From contig CANCFV010000011.1 of the NCBI GenBank assembly GCA_947377275.1, positions 1-56,149 on the forward strand: a stretch of DNA of 56,149 nucleotides. Direction: 5' to 3'. Shown piece after piece: positions 17,721 through 26,014 of the stretch (position 1 is its first letter; every line of letters begins with the position of its first letter). Below the pieces are notes generated by a model that was not told the origin of the DNA, ran no database searches, and saw nothing but the letters and a program-made list of their open reading frames with translations. The stretch comes from Burkholderiales bacterium (GTDB taxonomy: Bacteria > Pseudomonadota > Gammaproteobacteria > Burkholderiales > Burkholderiaceae_C). The translations under genes were made by a program, and so were the position numbers.

Positions 17721-18488
17721 TCAAGGATGGGCAAACGGGTTGGCCGGTAGCTCAATCTGGGGAAGTGGTCGGTTGGCCACGTCTTGCGCTTCATCCTTGG
17801 GCAAACCAAGTATGGCCAGCAAGATGGCCGCGATTCGCTTTGCCAAGGCCTGGGCATCGCCAAAGACTTCGGGTTCATGGCTGCGCTCGGCCTGGTCTGA
17901 CAGGGCCGCCAAGCCACCCAGGATGGTGCTGCCGACCGCGATGTACACCGAAGGCAAGTCGGCGACGGTGAACCGCCCCGCTGACACGCCGCTGCCAATG
18001 TCTTGCAGCAGGTACTTGCCCAGGCCATGGCGCATGCTGTCACGGTTGAAGCCGGTTTGAAAAACAAAGCGCCCCCAGGTGGGGTCGGCGTGCCCGCGCA
18101 GCATCGTGTAGCGCGCCGACGCCGAGATCTTTTCGGCAGGGTCGCTCAACTGGTCGCCCAGTTTGTCCAGCGCCACGGCAAAGTGGCCGATCACCTCTTC
18201 GACGAGGGCCGCATGGATGGCGTCCTTCGATTCAAAGTGGTTGTAGAACGAACCAAACCCAACATCGGCCTTCTGCGTGATCTCGTTGATCGCCACACCA
18301 GCCATGCCGCGGTGCGCAATCAAATGCAGCGCAGCCCCCAGCAGGCGGGCGCGGGTGTCACGTTTGCGTCTGGCACCACGGGGTGTTTTGACATCGGGCG
18401 ACGACTCAGCTGGCCCACATTCCTTGGCAAGAGCGCGCTGGGCAGCCGGGGCTTTTTCAATGGGCGACATGTGGACTTGAGCGGGCAT
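17721..18488 (-). CDS. TetR/AcrR family regulator
   Basis: Transcriptional repressor of the TetR family, about 255 residues from the ATG at 18488; ATGs at 18470 and 18557 are alternatives and none has a convincing ribosome site. The HTH is RDTRARLLGAALHLIAHRGMAGVAINEITQKADVGFGSFYNHFESKDAIHAAL. The ligand domain contains ARYTMLRGHADPTWGRFVFQTGF and GSTILGGLAALSDQAE. A basic, low-complexity stretch precedes the HTH. It is divergent from the phytanoyl-CoA-dioxygenase-like gene across an AT-rich spacer with palindromes, so it probably represses that gene and itself. Its C-terminal codons border a chewed-up SDR remnant. Confidence 0.9.
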   Translation of the reverse strand: MPAQVHMSPIEKAPAAQRALAKECGPAESSPDVKTPRGARRKRDTRARLLGAALHLIAHRGMAGVAINEITQKADVGFGSFYNHFESKDAIHAALVEEVIGHFAVALDKLGDQLSDPAEKISASARYTMLRGHADPTWGRFVFQTGFNRDSMRHGLGKYLLQDIGSGVSAGRFTVADLPSVYIAVGSTILGGLAALSDQAERSHEPEVFGDAQALAKRIAAILLAILGLPKDEAQDVANRPLPQIELPANPFAHP

Positions 18489-18562
18489 CGACAGGGTTGA
18501 GCCTAGCATCGATGACCAGGAACTCAGGATTTTGAGCCGGGCCAGGGTTAGCACCATTGCTG

Positions 18563-18599
18563 ATTATTGATAAGAAAATCATAATTGATGAAATCATCA
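18563..18599. promoter_or_regulatory. Palindromic operator region, TetR/dioxygenase spacer
   Basis: Two inverted repeats lie in an AT-rich stretch unlike the surrounding DNA. ATTATTGAT (18563-18571) faces ATCATAAT (18578-18585), and TGATG (18586-18590) faces CATCA (18595-18599). They sit immediately upstream of the dioxygenase start and near the TetR start, the usual place for a TetR-family operator. Confidence 0.6.
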
Positions 18600-18617
18600 G
18601 TTATCGACGAGGTGCCC

Positions 18618-19619
18618 ATGAGCTTTCCTGCCCATCCCATGCGCAAGCTGACCGCCGAGGAAATTCAGCGTTACGACGAAGACGGCGTGATCATGCTTCG
18701 CCAGGCCCTGGACCCCAACTGGGTGGCCATGATCGAGGAAGGCCTTGAAAGCGCGATCTGCGATCAGTCCCTCATCGGCAAGTTCATGTCGAGAAAGGTC
18801 GAGGGCTACAAGATGGACATCTTCCTGTGGAAGCGCGTGGATGTCTTGCGTGACTTGATCTACTACGGCCCGTTCGCACGCTGGGCGCAAGATCTGATGC
18901 AGTCCAAAGAGGTTCGCTTCTTCTACGACCAGATGTTCGTCAAGGAGCCCGGTACAGACGCCCCAACGCCCTGGCATCAGGACTTGAGCTTTTGGCCCAT
19001 CCGGGGCGAGCAGGTCACGTCGTTCTGGATCCCGGTGGACAAGGTCGACAAGGACAACAGCGGCTTGCTCTATGTGAAGGGCTCACACAAGTGGCCGCAG
19101 CGCTTCAAGGCGCTGTCACCCGACTATGTCGCGGCGATCATCGACGAGAAGATGGACGACATCCCCGACATCAATGCCAACCTCGACAAGTACGAGCTGC
19201 TGCACTGGGACATGGAGCCGGGCGACATCCTGATGTTCCACCCACTGACCTTGCATGGCTCGTACGGCAACACCTCGCGCACGCGTCGCCGCCGTGCGCT
19301 GGCGTTGCGTTGGACGGGTGACGATGTCACCTACCAGCCCTCGGCCAAGCGCATGCCGGTTCACTACCGCCATGATTCGCAGGAGGGTGGCCGCCTGCGC
19401 GGCGCGGCCTTCCCGATCATCTTGCCGCAACACGACCGGGCCGAACGCCATGCCCGCCTGCAGCCAGAAAGCCCGACCACGCACAAGCTGCTGACGTCTG
19501 CGGTGCAAAACGTGGTGTCGGCCGCCAAGCTGCAGCTCAGTGGCACCCGTTCGGTCATTCCCCGCCAGACGTGGAACAACCCTGCCGAAGTCAAGACCAC
19601 TGAAAACAAGGCCAAGTGA
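18618..19619 (+). CDS. Phytanoyl-CoA dioxygenase family protein
   Basis: A 333-residue Fe(II)/2-oxoglutarate oxygenase of the PhyH family, which hydroxylates an unactivated carbon; the substrate is unknown. Start ATG 18618 follows CGAGG; earlier in-frame TTG/ATG codons fall inside the operator palindromes. Motifs: LTAEEIQRYDEDGVIMLRQALDP at the N-terminus, the iron ligands in PTPWHQDLSFWP (H-x-D), and the distal His in FHPLTLHGSYGNTSRTRRRRALALRWTG, where the following Arg would bind 2-oxoglutarate. The last 60 residues are a poorly conserved tail. It is divergent from the TetR gene and near, but not in, the organosulfur cluster. Confidence 0.9.
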   Translation: MSFPAHPMRKLTAEEIQRYDEDGVIMLRQALDPNWVAMIEEGLESAICDQSLIGKFMSRKVEGYKMDIFLWKRVDVLRDLIYYGPFARWAQDLMQSKEVRFFYDQMFVKEPGTDAPTPWHQDLSFWPIRGEQVTSFWIPVDKVDKDNSGLLYVKGSHKWPQRFKALSPDYVAAIIDEKMDDIPDINANLDKYELLHWDMEPGDILMFHPLTLHGSYGNTSRTRRRRALALRWTGDDVTYQPSAKRMPVHYRHDSQEGGRLRGAAFPIILPQHDRAERHARLQPESPTTHKLLTSAVQNVVSAAKLQLSGTRSVIPRQTWNNPAEVKTTENKAK

Positions 19620-19662
19620 AACGGGTACCCGACGATGCCCTGGTTGTGCTTGGCCTGGGGGC

Positions 19663-20301
19663 TCAAGCCACCTTGGTCACCAATTGGTCCAGCGGACGAC
19701 GCACCTTCTTGAGGTTGACCAGCCAGTCGCCCGAGGCTTCACGGTAGCCCAGCGGCAGCAGGATCACCGAGCGCAAGCCTTGCTCGCGCAAACCCAGGAT
19801 CTCGTCGACCTTTTCAGGCAAGAAGCCTTCCATGGGGGTTGCGTCCACGCCCACTTCGGCGGCGGCCAGCAAAGCCGTGCCCAGCGCGATGTAAGCCTGG
19901 CGGGCCGCGTGCTGGTGGTTGACTTCGGCGTCGCGGGGCGGGTAGGCGGCCAGCAATTGCTGACGGTAGGCTTCCCAGCCTTCGTTCTTGAAGCCGCGCA
20001 CGTCGTTGGTCAGGTCAAAGGCGGCGTTGATGCGTTCGGGCGTGTAGTTGTCCCAAGCAGCGAACACCAACAGGTGCGAAGCGTCGGTGACCTGGCCTTG
20101 GCCCCATGCATTGGGCTTGATCTGCTCGCGCAGCGCGGGGTTGGTCACCACCAGCACATGGTAGGGCTGCAGGCCGCTGGAGCTGGCGGTCAGGCGAATG
20201 GTCTCCAGGATGTGGTTGACCTTGTCTTCAGGCACAGCCTGCTTGGGGTCGAATTTTTTGGTGGCATAGCGCCAGTTCAGCAGCTTGATCAGGTCAGACA
20301 T
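19663..20301 (-). CDS. NAD(P)H-dependent nitroreductase family protein
   Basis: A 212-residue FMN oxidoreductase of the NfsB-like nitroreductase family. It opens MSDLIKLLNWRYATKKFDPKQAVPEDKVNHILETIRLTASSSGLQPYHVLVV, with the R-Y-A-T-K-K-F flavin site and S-S-S-G-L-Q-P loop, and continues DASHLLVFAAW, AYIALGTALLAAAEVGVDATPMEGF and SVILLPLGYRE (second flavin contact). Length is standard. It stands alone, convergent with the dioxygenase gene. The physiological substrate is unknown; quinone, nitro or enone reduction is typical. Confidence 0.92.
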   Translation of the reverse strand: MSDLIKLLNWRYATKKFDPKQAVPEDKVNHILETIRLTASSSGLQPYHVLVVTNPALREQIKPNAWGQGQVTDASHLLVFAAWDNYTPERINAAFDLTNDVRGFKNEGWEAYRQQLLAAYPPRDAEVNHQHAARQAYIALGTALLAAAEVGVDATPMEGFLPEKVDEILGLREQGLRSVILLPLGYREASGDWLVNLKKVRRPLDQLVTKVA

Positions 20302-20414
20302 GGTCGGGTCCTCAGCGAATGAGATGGGAAGGGATGGCCCTCATCTTATGGGCACGGTGCAATGACCTTTCAGCGCAAGGGCATCTGATTTTTGATAAGC
20401 GCGAGGCCATGTCC

Positions 20415-20736
20415 TCAGCGGAAGATGCCCAGGTCAACGCAGTCGGCCATGGCCGCATAACCTGCGGCGCTGGGGTGCCGATGGTCGCTGCGGTCAAAGG
20501 CGGGCAACAGGCGCGAGGGGGGGCGTGATCGAGAAGCCCAAGTCGTTGATGCCTATCAGGATGAGCGCATCGGTGACGCCGTTCAGGCTCTGCACGTCGC
20601 GGTCAAGTCGCGCGCGGCACTGCAGGTGGTCGGGGTAAGGCACGTCTTGGCCAATGCGTTTGGTCGATGACAGCAGCGGCACACCCAGTGCGGCCATGAA
20701 GCCATCGGTGATGGAGTCGCCGAACATGGCCATCAC
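20415..20736 (-). pseudogene. SGNH/GDSL hydrolase remnant
   Basis: Reverse-strand pieces of one enzyme: MAMFGDSITDGFMAALGVP (block I with catalytic Ser), DALILIGINDLGFSITPP (block III, G-x-N-D), then in another frame LLPAFDRSDHRHPSAAGYAAMADC before a stop at 20415-20417 (block V, D-x-x-H with catalytic Asp and His). The usual 350-400 residues are reduced to about 105 codons by internal deletions and at least one frameshift. The catalytic blocks are still readable, so the decay is recent. Confidence 0.75.
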
Positions 20737-20837
20737 GCGATCTCCACAGGCTCATAAGCACACGCGATTTCCTTCCTTCCCATGGTCGGGCGCCAGCCTC
20801 AAAACTAGCGGGTCGTACGCAGTTCAGGCAGAGCCCC

Positions 20838-21689
20838 ATGCAAACACCTTCCATCCAGCTCATCGGTGCCCTTTCGGTGTTCGCCCTCTTTGGCATCACT
20901 GAGGCCATCCAGGGGCGGTTTTTCAGCCGCGACGCCACCCGTCAAGACAACCGCCTGGACCTGGCTGTGACCTTGCTGTTCCCGTTCATCTCGGGCAGTG
21001 TGCTGGCCGCATCGGGTGCCTTGTGTGCTTGGCTGTTGCCCGAGCAGCGCGGCATGTGGGCCGATTGGGCCTGGTGGCAGATGCTGCCGGTGCTGTTGCT
21101 GGCCGATGACCTGACCCAGTACCTGTGGCACCGCTTGAGTCACACCTCGGTGATGTGGCCTTTGCACCGCGCCCACCATTCGGCGGCTTACATGAGCGTG
21201 CGCGTGGTCTACCGCAACAACGCCTTTTATTACGCGCTGATGCCGGGCTTGTGGCTGTCAGGTGCTTTGTTGTACCTCGGCTTTGGCTGGGTCTACGTGG
21301 GCTACGCCATGGTCAAACTGACGGTGGTGATTGCTGCCCATTCAGCGGTGCGTTGGGATCAATGGCTGTATCGGTCGCCGGCCTTGCGGCCCTTGGCCTG
21401 GGTGGTCGAGCGGACCATCTCGACCCCGGCCACGCACTTTGCGCATCACGCCTTGACCCAAGACGACGGTGTGGGTCATTACACCGGCAATTACGGCAAC
21501 TTGCTGTTTTTCTGGGACGTGCTGTTTGGCACGGCCCACATCACCCGCCAATACCCACCGGCCTATGGCTTGAGCGATGACCGTGCGCATGGCCCGGAGG
21601 CGTGGTGGGTTCAGTTCTTGTACCCCGTGTTCCGCTCCAGGCGGGCTGACACGGTGCTGGGCTCGGGGGCGCACCAGCCGCGGGTTTGA
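20838..21689 (+). CDS. Sterol desaturase / fatty acid hydroxylase family membrane protein
   Basis: A 283-residue membrane di-iron oxygenase. The His clusters are present in order: LWHRLSH (H-x3-H, about 96-102), PLHRAHHSAAYM (H-x2-HH) and ATHFAHHALTQDDGVGHYTGNYGNLLFFWD (H-x2-HH), separated by three or four hydrophobic segments. The N-terminus is a membrane helix (IQLIGALSVFALFGITEAI). Such enzymes hydroxylate or desaturate lipids; the lipid here is unknown. Start ATG 20838 is the only good one. It is not in an obvious operon. Confidence 0.9.
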   Translation: MQTPSIQLIGALSVFALFGITEAIQGRFFSRDATRQDNRLDLAVTLLFPFISGSVLAASGALCAWLLPEQRGMWADWAWWQMLPVLLLADDLTQYLWHRLSHTSVMWPLHRAHHSAAYMSVRVVYRNNAFYYALMPGLWLSGALLYLGFGWVYVGYAMVKLTVVIAAHSAVRWDQWLYRSPALRPLAWVVERTISTPATHFAHHALTQDDGVGHYTGNYGNLLFFWDVLFGTAHITRQYPPAYGLSDDRAHGPEAWWVQFLYPVFRSRRADTVLGSGAHQPRV

Positions 21690-21713
21690 CAAGGCCAGGG
21701 GCCTTGTCGCTGC

Positions 21714-22013
21714 TCACAGGAAGGGCAAGGCGTCAATCACCTCACGCACCGGCGTTTGGGCCCCTTGTAGCGGCAAGAAGGCGTCGGCCCAGGCTTGCGC
21801 TTCCCACAAGGCATCGGCGCGGCAGACCTGCACTGCTGCCGTCACACCCAAGATGGCCGCAGCCACGGCGCTGGCGCGCAGCGCCGCCGTGGCGCGGCTT
21901 GAGCGCGGGCGGTGGCCAGGGCCAAGCGGCTCGCAGGGCGCGCCAGTGGTTCTGTACCGTGGGGCTTGTTCGGTTGGATCGCCATCGTGTGACATGGTGT
22001 GTTGCCCGTGCAA
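21714..22013 (-). CDS. Small hypothetical protein
   Basis: A 99-residue frame (or 93 from the ATG at 21995) with a charged, Pro-rich N-terminal half, one hydrophobic segment (AALRASAVAAAILGVTAAVQV) and a short acidic/Trp-containing tail. I do not recognise it, no ribosome site stands out, and other frames are open over the same stretch. It may be chance; it is listed because it fills most of the gap between the desaturase-like gene and sfnR. Confidence 0.25.
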   Translation of the reverse strand: MHGQHTMSHDGDPTEQAPRYRTTGAPCEPLGPGHRPRSSRATAALRASAVAAAILGVTAAVQVCRADALWEAQAWADAFLPLQGAQTPVREVIDALPFL

Positions 22014-22067
22014 AGTGTGTGGATGTCTCCTTCACTTCGCAGCTTTCGTACCAAGCGGGTTCTCCAG

Positions 22068-22090
22068 GGAATGCGTGCCAAAGGCATTCC
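22068..22090. repeat. Perfect 7-bp inverted repeat downstream of sfnR
   Basis: GGAATGC (22068-22074) is mirrored exactly by GCATTCC (22084-22090) over a 9-base spacer. It lies about 95 bases beyond the sfnR stop. No T-run follows on either strand, so it is not a clear terminator; an operator or weak hairpin is possible. Confidence 0.4.
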
Positions 22091-22184
22091 AGATTGCGCC
22101 AAACTGCACACCACGCTGCAGGCAAGTCAACATGGCATCGCCGCACTGCATCAAAGCCAGCAGGGCGCAGCGCCGATGACAGGC

Positions 22185-23234
22185 TCAGCGAATCTCGCCG
22201 ATTTTGGCCAGCCTGGCACGCACGATGTTGCGGCTCAGGCCCAGCAGTTTGGCCGTCTGTACCTGGTTGCGATGGCAGTAGTTGAAGGCCGACCGAACCA
22301 CCAGCTCTTCGATGTGTTCGTACAGCGCGTCCATGTTCTCTTCGAAGAGGCCGGTCAGGGCCGTGGTCAGGATGTCAGACGACGATGCGCTCTGTATGCC
22401 CGAACTCAGACTGGCTTCGTGCCGACCTGTTTGCAGGGACGACAGTTGCAGGTCTTCCACCTCGATGACGTTGTGGCGGCAAATGATCAGGGCGTGGTGG
22501 ATGGCGTTTTCGAGTTCGCGGATGTTGCCTGGCCAGGTGTGGCTCAGCAGCTTGCGCTGTGCCAATGGGCTCAGCGTGGTCTCGTCATAGCCCAGGCGAC
22601 GCTGGTAGGTGGTGATGAAGTGCCTTGCCAGAGGCAAGATGTCGCCCGGCCTGTCGCGCAACGCAGGCAGCGCCAGGTGCACCACCCTAAGGCGATAGAA
22701 CAGGTCTTCACGGAAGTGGCCCGCAGCCACGGCACTTTCAAGTCGCACGTTGGTGGCCGCCACGATGCGGACATCGATCGGAATGGAGCGACGCGAGCCC
22801 AGCCGGATCACTTCGCGCTCTTGAAGCACCCGCAGCAGCTTGACTTGCAGGGCCAGCGGCAGGTCGCCGATTTCATCCAGAAACAGCGTGCCACCGTCGG
22901 CTTCTTCGAACCACCCGGCTTTGGGTGCGAATGCGCCGGTGAACGCCCCCTTTTCATGCCCGAACAACTCGCTCTCGATCAGGGTTTCTGAAAAGGCGCC
23001 GCAGTTCACGGCCACGAAGGGCGCGTTGCGGCGTTTGCTCAGCGCATGGATGTGACGCGCGATCAGCTCTTTGCCCGTGCCGGTCTCGCCGATCACCAGC
23101 ACATTGGCATCGGTGGGTGCCACCACGGCGACCTGTGCCAGCAAAGCCGCTGAGGACGGGTCTTCAAAGACCTGCGCGGTCGCGCGGATCGATGTGGCCA
23201 GGGCTTGCGGGTTGGGTAAGGTCAGCACACTCAT
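22185..23234 (-). CDS. sfnR: Sigma-54-dependent activator SfnR
   Basis: A 349-residue bacterial enhancer-binding protein that activates sigma-54 promoters; SfnR drives dimethylsulfone use in Pseudomonas. It has no N-terminal receiver or PAS domain. The AAA+ core starts within about 25 residues: Walker [18 protein letters not shown], the sigma-54 contact loop [10 protein letters not shown], Walker [14 protein letters not shown] and [13 protein letters not shown] Fis-type HTH closes it ([29 protein letters not shown]). The ATG at 23234 overlaps the stop of the upstream monooxygenase as ATGA, so the longer 14-residue extension is unlikely. The neighbours (msuE, sfnG, sfnB) support this name over other short enhancer-binding proteins. 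Confidence 0.88.
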   Translation of the reverse strand: MSVLTLPNPQALATSIRATAQVFEDPSSAALLAQVAVVAPTDANVLVIGETGTGKELIARHIHALSKRRNAPFVAVNCGAFSETLIESELFGHEKGAFTGAFAPKAGWFEEADGGTLFLDEIGDLPLALQVKLLRVLQEREVIRLGSRRSIPIDVRIVAATNVRLESAVAAGHFREDLFYRLRVVHLALPALRDRPGDILPLARHFITTYQRRLGYDETTLSPLAQRKLLSHTWPGNIRELENAIHHALIICRHNVIEVEDLQLSSLQTGRHEASLSSGIQSASSSDILTTALTGLFEENMDALYEHIEELVVRSAFNYCHRNQVQTAKLLGLSRNIVRARLAKIGEIR

Positions 23235-24397
23235 GAGTAAAAGCTCGGTTTGGGGTGCATGCCCTTGAGCGTCCATTCGCCCAGCTCGCGCACCTTGTAG
23301 TCCAAAGGGTCGTGCAGGGTGTGGGTGCGCAGGTTGCGCCAGTGCCGATCAAGCCGCAGGCCCGCGTGGGTCGAGCGCGCGCCCGTCACTTCGAACATGC
23401 GGCTGCACAGGTCCAGCCCCGTGGTGCTGGCCGCCACTTTGGCGATGGCCACAGCCACAGCGACGTCGCCGCGCTGCGCATGGGTCAGCTTGTCGCCGGC
23501 TTGCCAGGCCTCATCCAGCAACTGTGCGGCCCGGTCTGCCAGCACGCGCATGCTTTCCAGTCCCACGCAGAAGTCGCCGTAGTGGGCCAGCACATAGGGG
23601 TCGTCGCTGGCCCGGTCCACGTGCGCGGCGTACCAAGGTCTGGCTTCGTGCAGGGTGTAGCGCGTGGCCTCGTCCAGCGCACCCATGCTGATCCCCACGT
23701 AGATGTTGGTGAGGATCAGTTGCGCGATCAAGGGCCGCAGACAAGACGCCGGTGTGCTCAGCGGCCCCGGATCAGACAGGATCTCGGCCTCGTCAACCCG
23801 GACGCGCTCGAAGTTGACGCTGCCGCTGTCGGTCTGTCGCTGCCCGATGTTGTCCCAGTCTTGAAAGACCGTGATGCCGCTGCGTGCAGTCGGCAAGGCC
23901 GCGATGATCAGGCCTTGCCGGCTCTCGGGGTAGGCCGATGCAATCAGCATCTCGGAGTCGATGGCGCCTGAGCAAAAGCTCTTCTTGCCAGAGAACTCGC
24001 ACCAACCATCGAACTGCTTGCAAATGGTTCGGCGGTCGAGCGGGTTGACCGCATTGCCCCAGAACCAGTTGCGGCGCGCGGTGTTCTCGTACCAGGGTTC
24101 CCATTGTTTGGGGGACCCGAACAAGCGGATGGTCGCCAGCATGAGGTGCTGAAAGCCAAAGACGTGAGCGATGGAGCTGTCCACCTTGGCGAACTCGCGC
24201 ACCACGGCCATGGTCTCGGACCAGTTGGCACCGCTGCCACCATAGGCTTTGGGGATGCTCATCTTGAGCAAGCCGCTTTGGCGCAGTTGATCGCGCTCGG
24301 CCTTGGGTGTGCCGCCCAGGTGGTCTCGCTCGGCAGCAGTGAGGGCAAATTGCGTGGCCAGTTCGCGAGCCAGGTCCATGGGCAATGGCGCGGTCAA
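23231..24397 (-). CDS. MsuC-like flavin monooxygenase (acyl-CoA dehydrogenase fold), copy 1
   Basis: A 388-residue acyl-CoA-dehydrogenase-fold protein of the group-D flavin monooxygenases (MsuC, SfnC, DszC) that use reduced FMN from a partner reductase. MsuC oxidises methanesulfinate to methanesulfonate. Seen: [95 protein letters not shown] and, near the end, [32 protein letters not shown], ending PSFYS. I chose TTG 24397 because AGGA lies just upstream; ATG 24379 is the alternative with no ribosome site. It is coupled to sfnR by ATGA and divergent from a paralogue. Confidence 0.85.
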   Translation of the reverse strand: MTAPLPMDLARELATQFALTAAERDHLGGTPKAERDQLRQSGLLKMSIPKAYGGSGANWSETMAVVREFAKVDSSIAHVFGFQHLMLATIRLFGSPKQWEPWYENTARRNWFWGNAVNPLDRRTICKQFDGWCEFSGKKSFCSGAIDSEMLIASAYPESRQGLIIAALPTARSGITVFQDWDNIGQRQTDSGSVNFERVRVDEAEILSDPGPLSTPASCLRPLIAQLILTNIYVGISMGALDEATRYTLHEARPWYAAHVDRASDDPYVLAHYGDFCVGLESMRVLADRAAQLLDEAWQAGDKLTHAQRGDVAVAVAIAKVAASTTGLDLCSRMFEVTGARSTHAGLRLDRHWRNLRTHTLHDPLDYKVRELGEWTLKGMHPKPSFYS

Positions 24398-24457
24398 GGG
24401 GGTTCCTTTTGGGTGGTGTTTTGAAGGTTGCTGTCTGAGCAGCAGTGCCTGTTTCAA

Positions 24458-24473
24458 CGCAGGAACCGGGCCA
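24458..24473 (-). promoter_or_regulatory. Candidate sigma-54 promoter for msuC-like copy 1 and sfnR
   Basis: On the reverse strand TGGCCCGGTTCCTGCG has GG and GC at the exact -24/-12 spacing and keeps TGGC...TGC of the consensus TGGCACG-N4-TTGCA. It lies about 60 bases before the coding start. SfnR would then activate its own operon. Confidence 0.55.
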
Positions 24474-24524
24474 CGCTCAGTTGCTTGAAAATCGCACAAC
24501 CTTTGCCGCCTCCAGCAGATGTTT

Positions 24525-24562
24525 GCTGCATTGCGCGCAGCGGCCTGCTGAATTGCGTGCAG
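24525..24562. promoter_or_regulatory. Twin 15-bp palindromic sites, candidate SfnR binding sites
   Basis: CTGCATTGCGCGCAG (24526-24540) and CTGAATTGCGTGCAG (24548-24562) match at 13 of 15 positions and start 22 bases apart, about two helical turns. The first is flanked by a further G/C pair (24525, 24541). They lie between the two divergent sigma-54-type promoters, where an enhancer-binding protein would be expected to bind. A related 15-mer occurs at 26114-26128. Confidence 0.6.
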
Positions 24563-24700
24563 GTCGAGCACCGAACCCAGCACGGCTTTGCCGGCGGCAT
24601 GTTGGTGGGTGGTCACCTCATCAGCAAAGCTGCTCGCGCATCAGCAGGTTCACGCGTGTTTGCCAACAGAGCAGGTGCACGTCCGCCTGCGCAGTCGTCT

Positions 24701-24716
24701 GGGCACAGAACCTGCG
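24701..24716 (+). promoter_or_regulatory. Candidate sigma-54 promoter for msuC-like copy 2
   Basis: GGGCACAGAACCTGCG matches the -24 core GGCAC and the -12 TGC with correct spacing (GG at 24702-24703, GC at 24714-24715). The start codon is 32 bases downstream of the -12, so transcription would begin about 20 bases before the gene. Confidence 0.55.
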
Positions 24717-24747
24717 GGCCATCTGGCACCGATCACTGAGCCACATG

Positions 24748-25953
24748 ATGACCACACTGCCCTTGCCAGAAAGCCCATCTCTTGCCAATCTCTCGCAAGA
24801 GGTTCACCGACAGGTCGAGAGCCTGGTCGAGCAACTTGCTGCGACGGCCGTCGAGCGTGACCGCACGGGCGGCTCACCCCTGCACGAGCGTGCTTTGCTG
24901 AGGCAAAGCGGCTTGCTTGCCTTGCGTGTGCCAGAGGCCTGGGGTGGACACGGCGCGAGTTGGTCGCAGACCTATGCCATCGTGCGGCGGCTGGCACAGG
25001 TCGACAGCTCGGTCGCTCATGTGTTTGGCTTTCAGCACCTCATGCTGGCCACCATTCACCTCTTCGGCAGCGATGCGCAGTGGGAGTCACTGGCTCGCCA
25101 AACCGTGAGCCAGCGCTGGTTCTGGGGCAATGCCCTCAATCCGCTGGACCGCCGCACAGTGGGCACGGCGAGTGCCAGCGGCTACACCTTCGAAGGTCAA
25201 AAAAGCTTTTGTTCAGGGGCCACCGATTCAGACATGTTGATCGCCTCGGCGCTAGAGGCTGATCAGGGGCGACTCTTGATTGCCGCGATACCCAGCTCGC
25301 GCGCCGGCATCACGGTGCATGGCGATTGGGACAACATGGGACAGCGCCAGACCGACAGCGGCAGTGTGTCTTTTGATGCGGTTGAGGTGCAATCCGGCGA
25401 GCTGCTGCTGGACCCCGGCCCCTTCAGTTCACCCTTTGCTTGTTTGCGCTCATTGATTGCGCAGCTCTCGCTCACCAACATTTACCTGGGCATTGCGCAG
25501 GGGGCCTTGAGCACAGCCAAGGCTTACACGCTCAGCAGCAGCAGGCCGTGGATTGGATCGCCCGCTGCCAGCGCCAAGGAAGACTTGTATGTGCTGGCCC
25601 ACTACGGCGAGTTCTGGGCCTCACTGGAAGGCGCGCGTTTGCTCGCAGATCACGCGGCGCAATTGTTGGACGCCGCTTGGTTCGCGGGCCTGGACTTGAC
25701 CGAGGCCCAGCGTGGCGAGGTGGCCGTGGCGGTGGCGACAGCCAAGGTGGCCGCGACCCGCGCCGGCCTGGACCTGACATCGCGCATGTTCGAAGTCGCT
25801 GGTGCCCGCGCGACCACAGCGGCTTTGCGCTTGGACCGCTTCTGGCGCAACTTGCGCACACACACGCTGCATGACCCGGTGGACTACAAGCTGCGCGAGC
25901 TGGGCGACTGGGCGCTCAACGACAAGCACCCTGTGCCCAGCTTCTATTCATGA
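24748..25953 (+). CDS. MsuC-like flavin monooxygenase, copy 2
   Basis: A 401-residue paralogue of the divergent gene at 23231-24397, by eye about 60 percent identical over its length. It shares [115 protein letters not shown] and the same PSFYS end. The acyl-CoA-dehydrogenase catalytic Glu region is replaced as in the monooxygenases. Start ATG 24748 or 24745; TGAG upstream favours 24748. A perfect terminator follows, so it is a single-gene unit. It probably takes reduced FMN from MsuE; whether it uses methanesulfinate or a longer alkyl or aryl analogue is open. Confidence 0.85.
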   Translation: MTTLPLPESPSLANLSQEVHRQVESLVEQLAATAVERDRTGGSPLHERALLRQSGLLALRVPEAWGGHGASWSQTYAIVRRLAQVDSSVAHVFGFQHLMLATIHLFGSDAQWESLARQTVSQRWFWGNALNPLDRRTVGTASASGYTFEGQKSFCSGATDSDMLIASALEADQGRLLIAAIPSSRAGITVHGDWDNMGQRQTDSGSVSFDAVEVQSGELLLDPGPFSSPFACLRSLIAQLSLTNIYLGIAQGALSTAKAYTLSSSRPWIGSPAASAKEDLYVLAHYGEFWASLEGARLLADHAAQLLDAAWFAGLDLTEAQRGEVAVAVATAKVAATRAGLDLTSRMFEVAGARATTAALRLDRFWRNLRTHTLHDPVDYKLRELGDWALNDKHPVPSFYS

Positions 25954-25988
25954 GTGAAGAAGAGATTGCGCTTTGAATGCGCACACCC

Positions 25989-26014
25989 AAAGGCCCTGCA
26001 TGCAGGGCCTTTTT
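25989..26014 (+). terminator. Rho-independent terminator after msuC-like copy 2
   Basis: AAAGGCCCTGCA (25989-26000) pairs perfectly with TGCAGGGCCTTT (26001-26012), followed by a run of T (26009-26014). This is the clearest terminator in the window, and it separates this unit from the msuE operon. Confidence 0.85.

Noticed and set aside
17581-18060. 159-codon forward frame starting in the SDR motif as a real gene
   Set aside because: Only the first 45 codons are SDR-like; the rest is antisense to the TetR gene.
21742-22146. Other overlapping frames between the desaturase-like gene and sfnR
   Set aside because: Arg/Pro-rich, no motifs, mutually overlapping; at most one small frame here could be real.
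24724-24739. TGGCACCGATCACTGA as a sigma-54 promoter
   Set aside because: The -24 half is good but there is no GC at the -12 spacing; 24701-24716 fits better.
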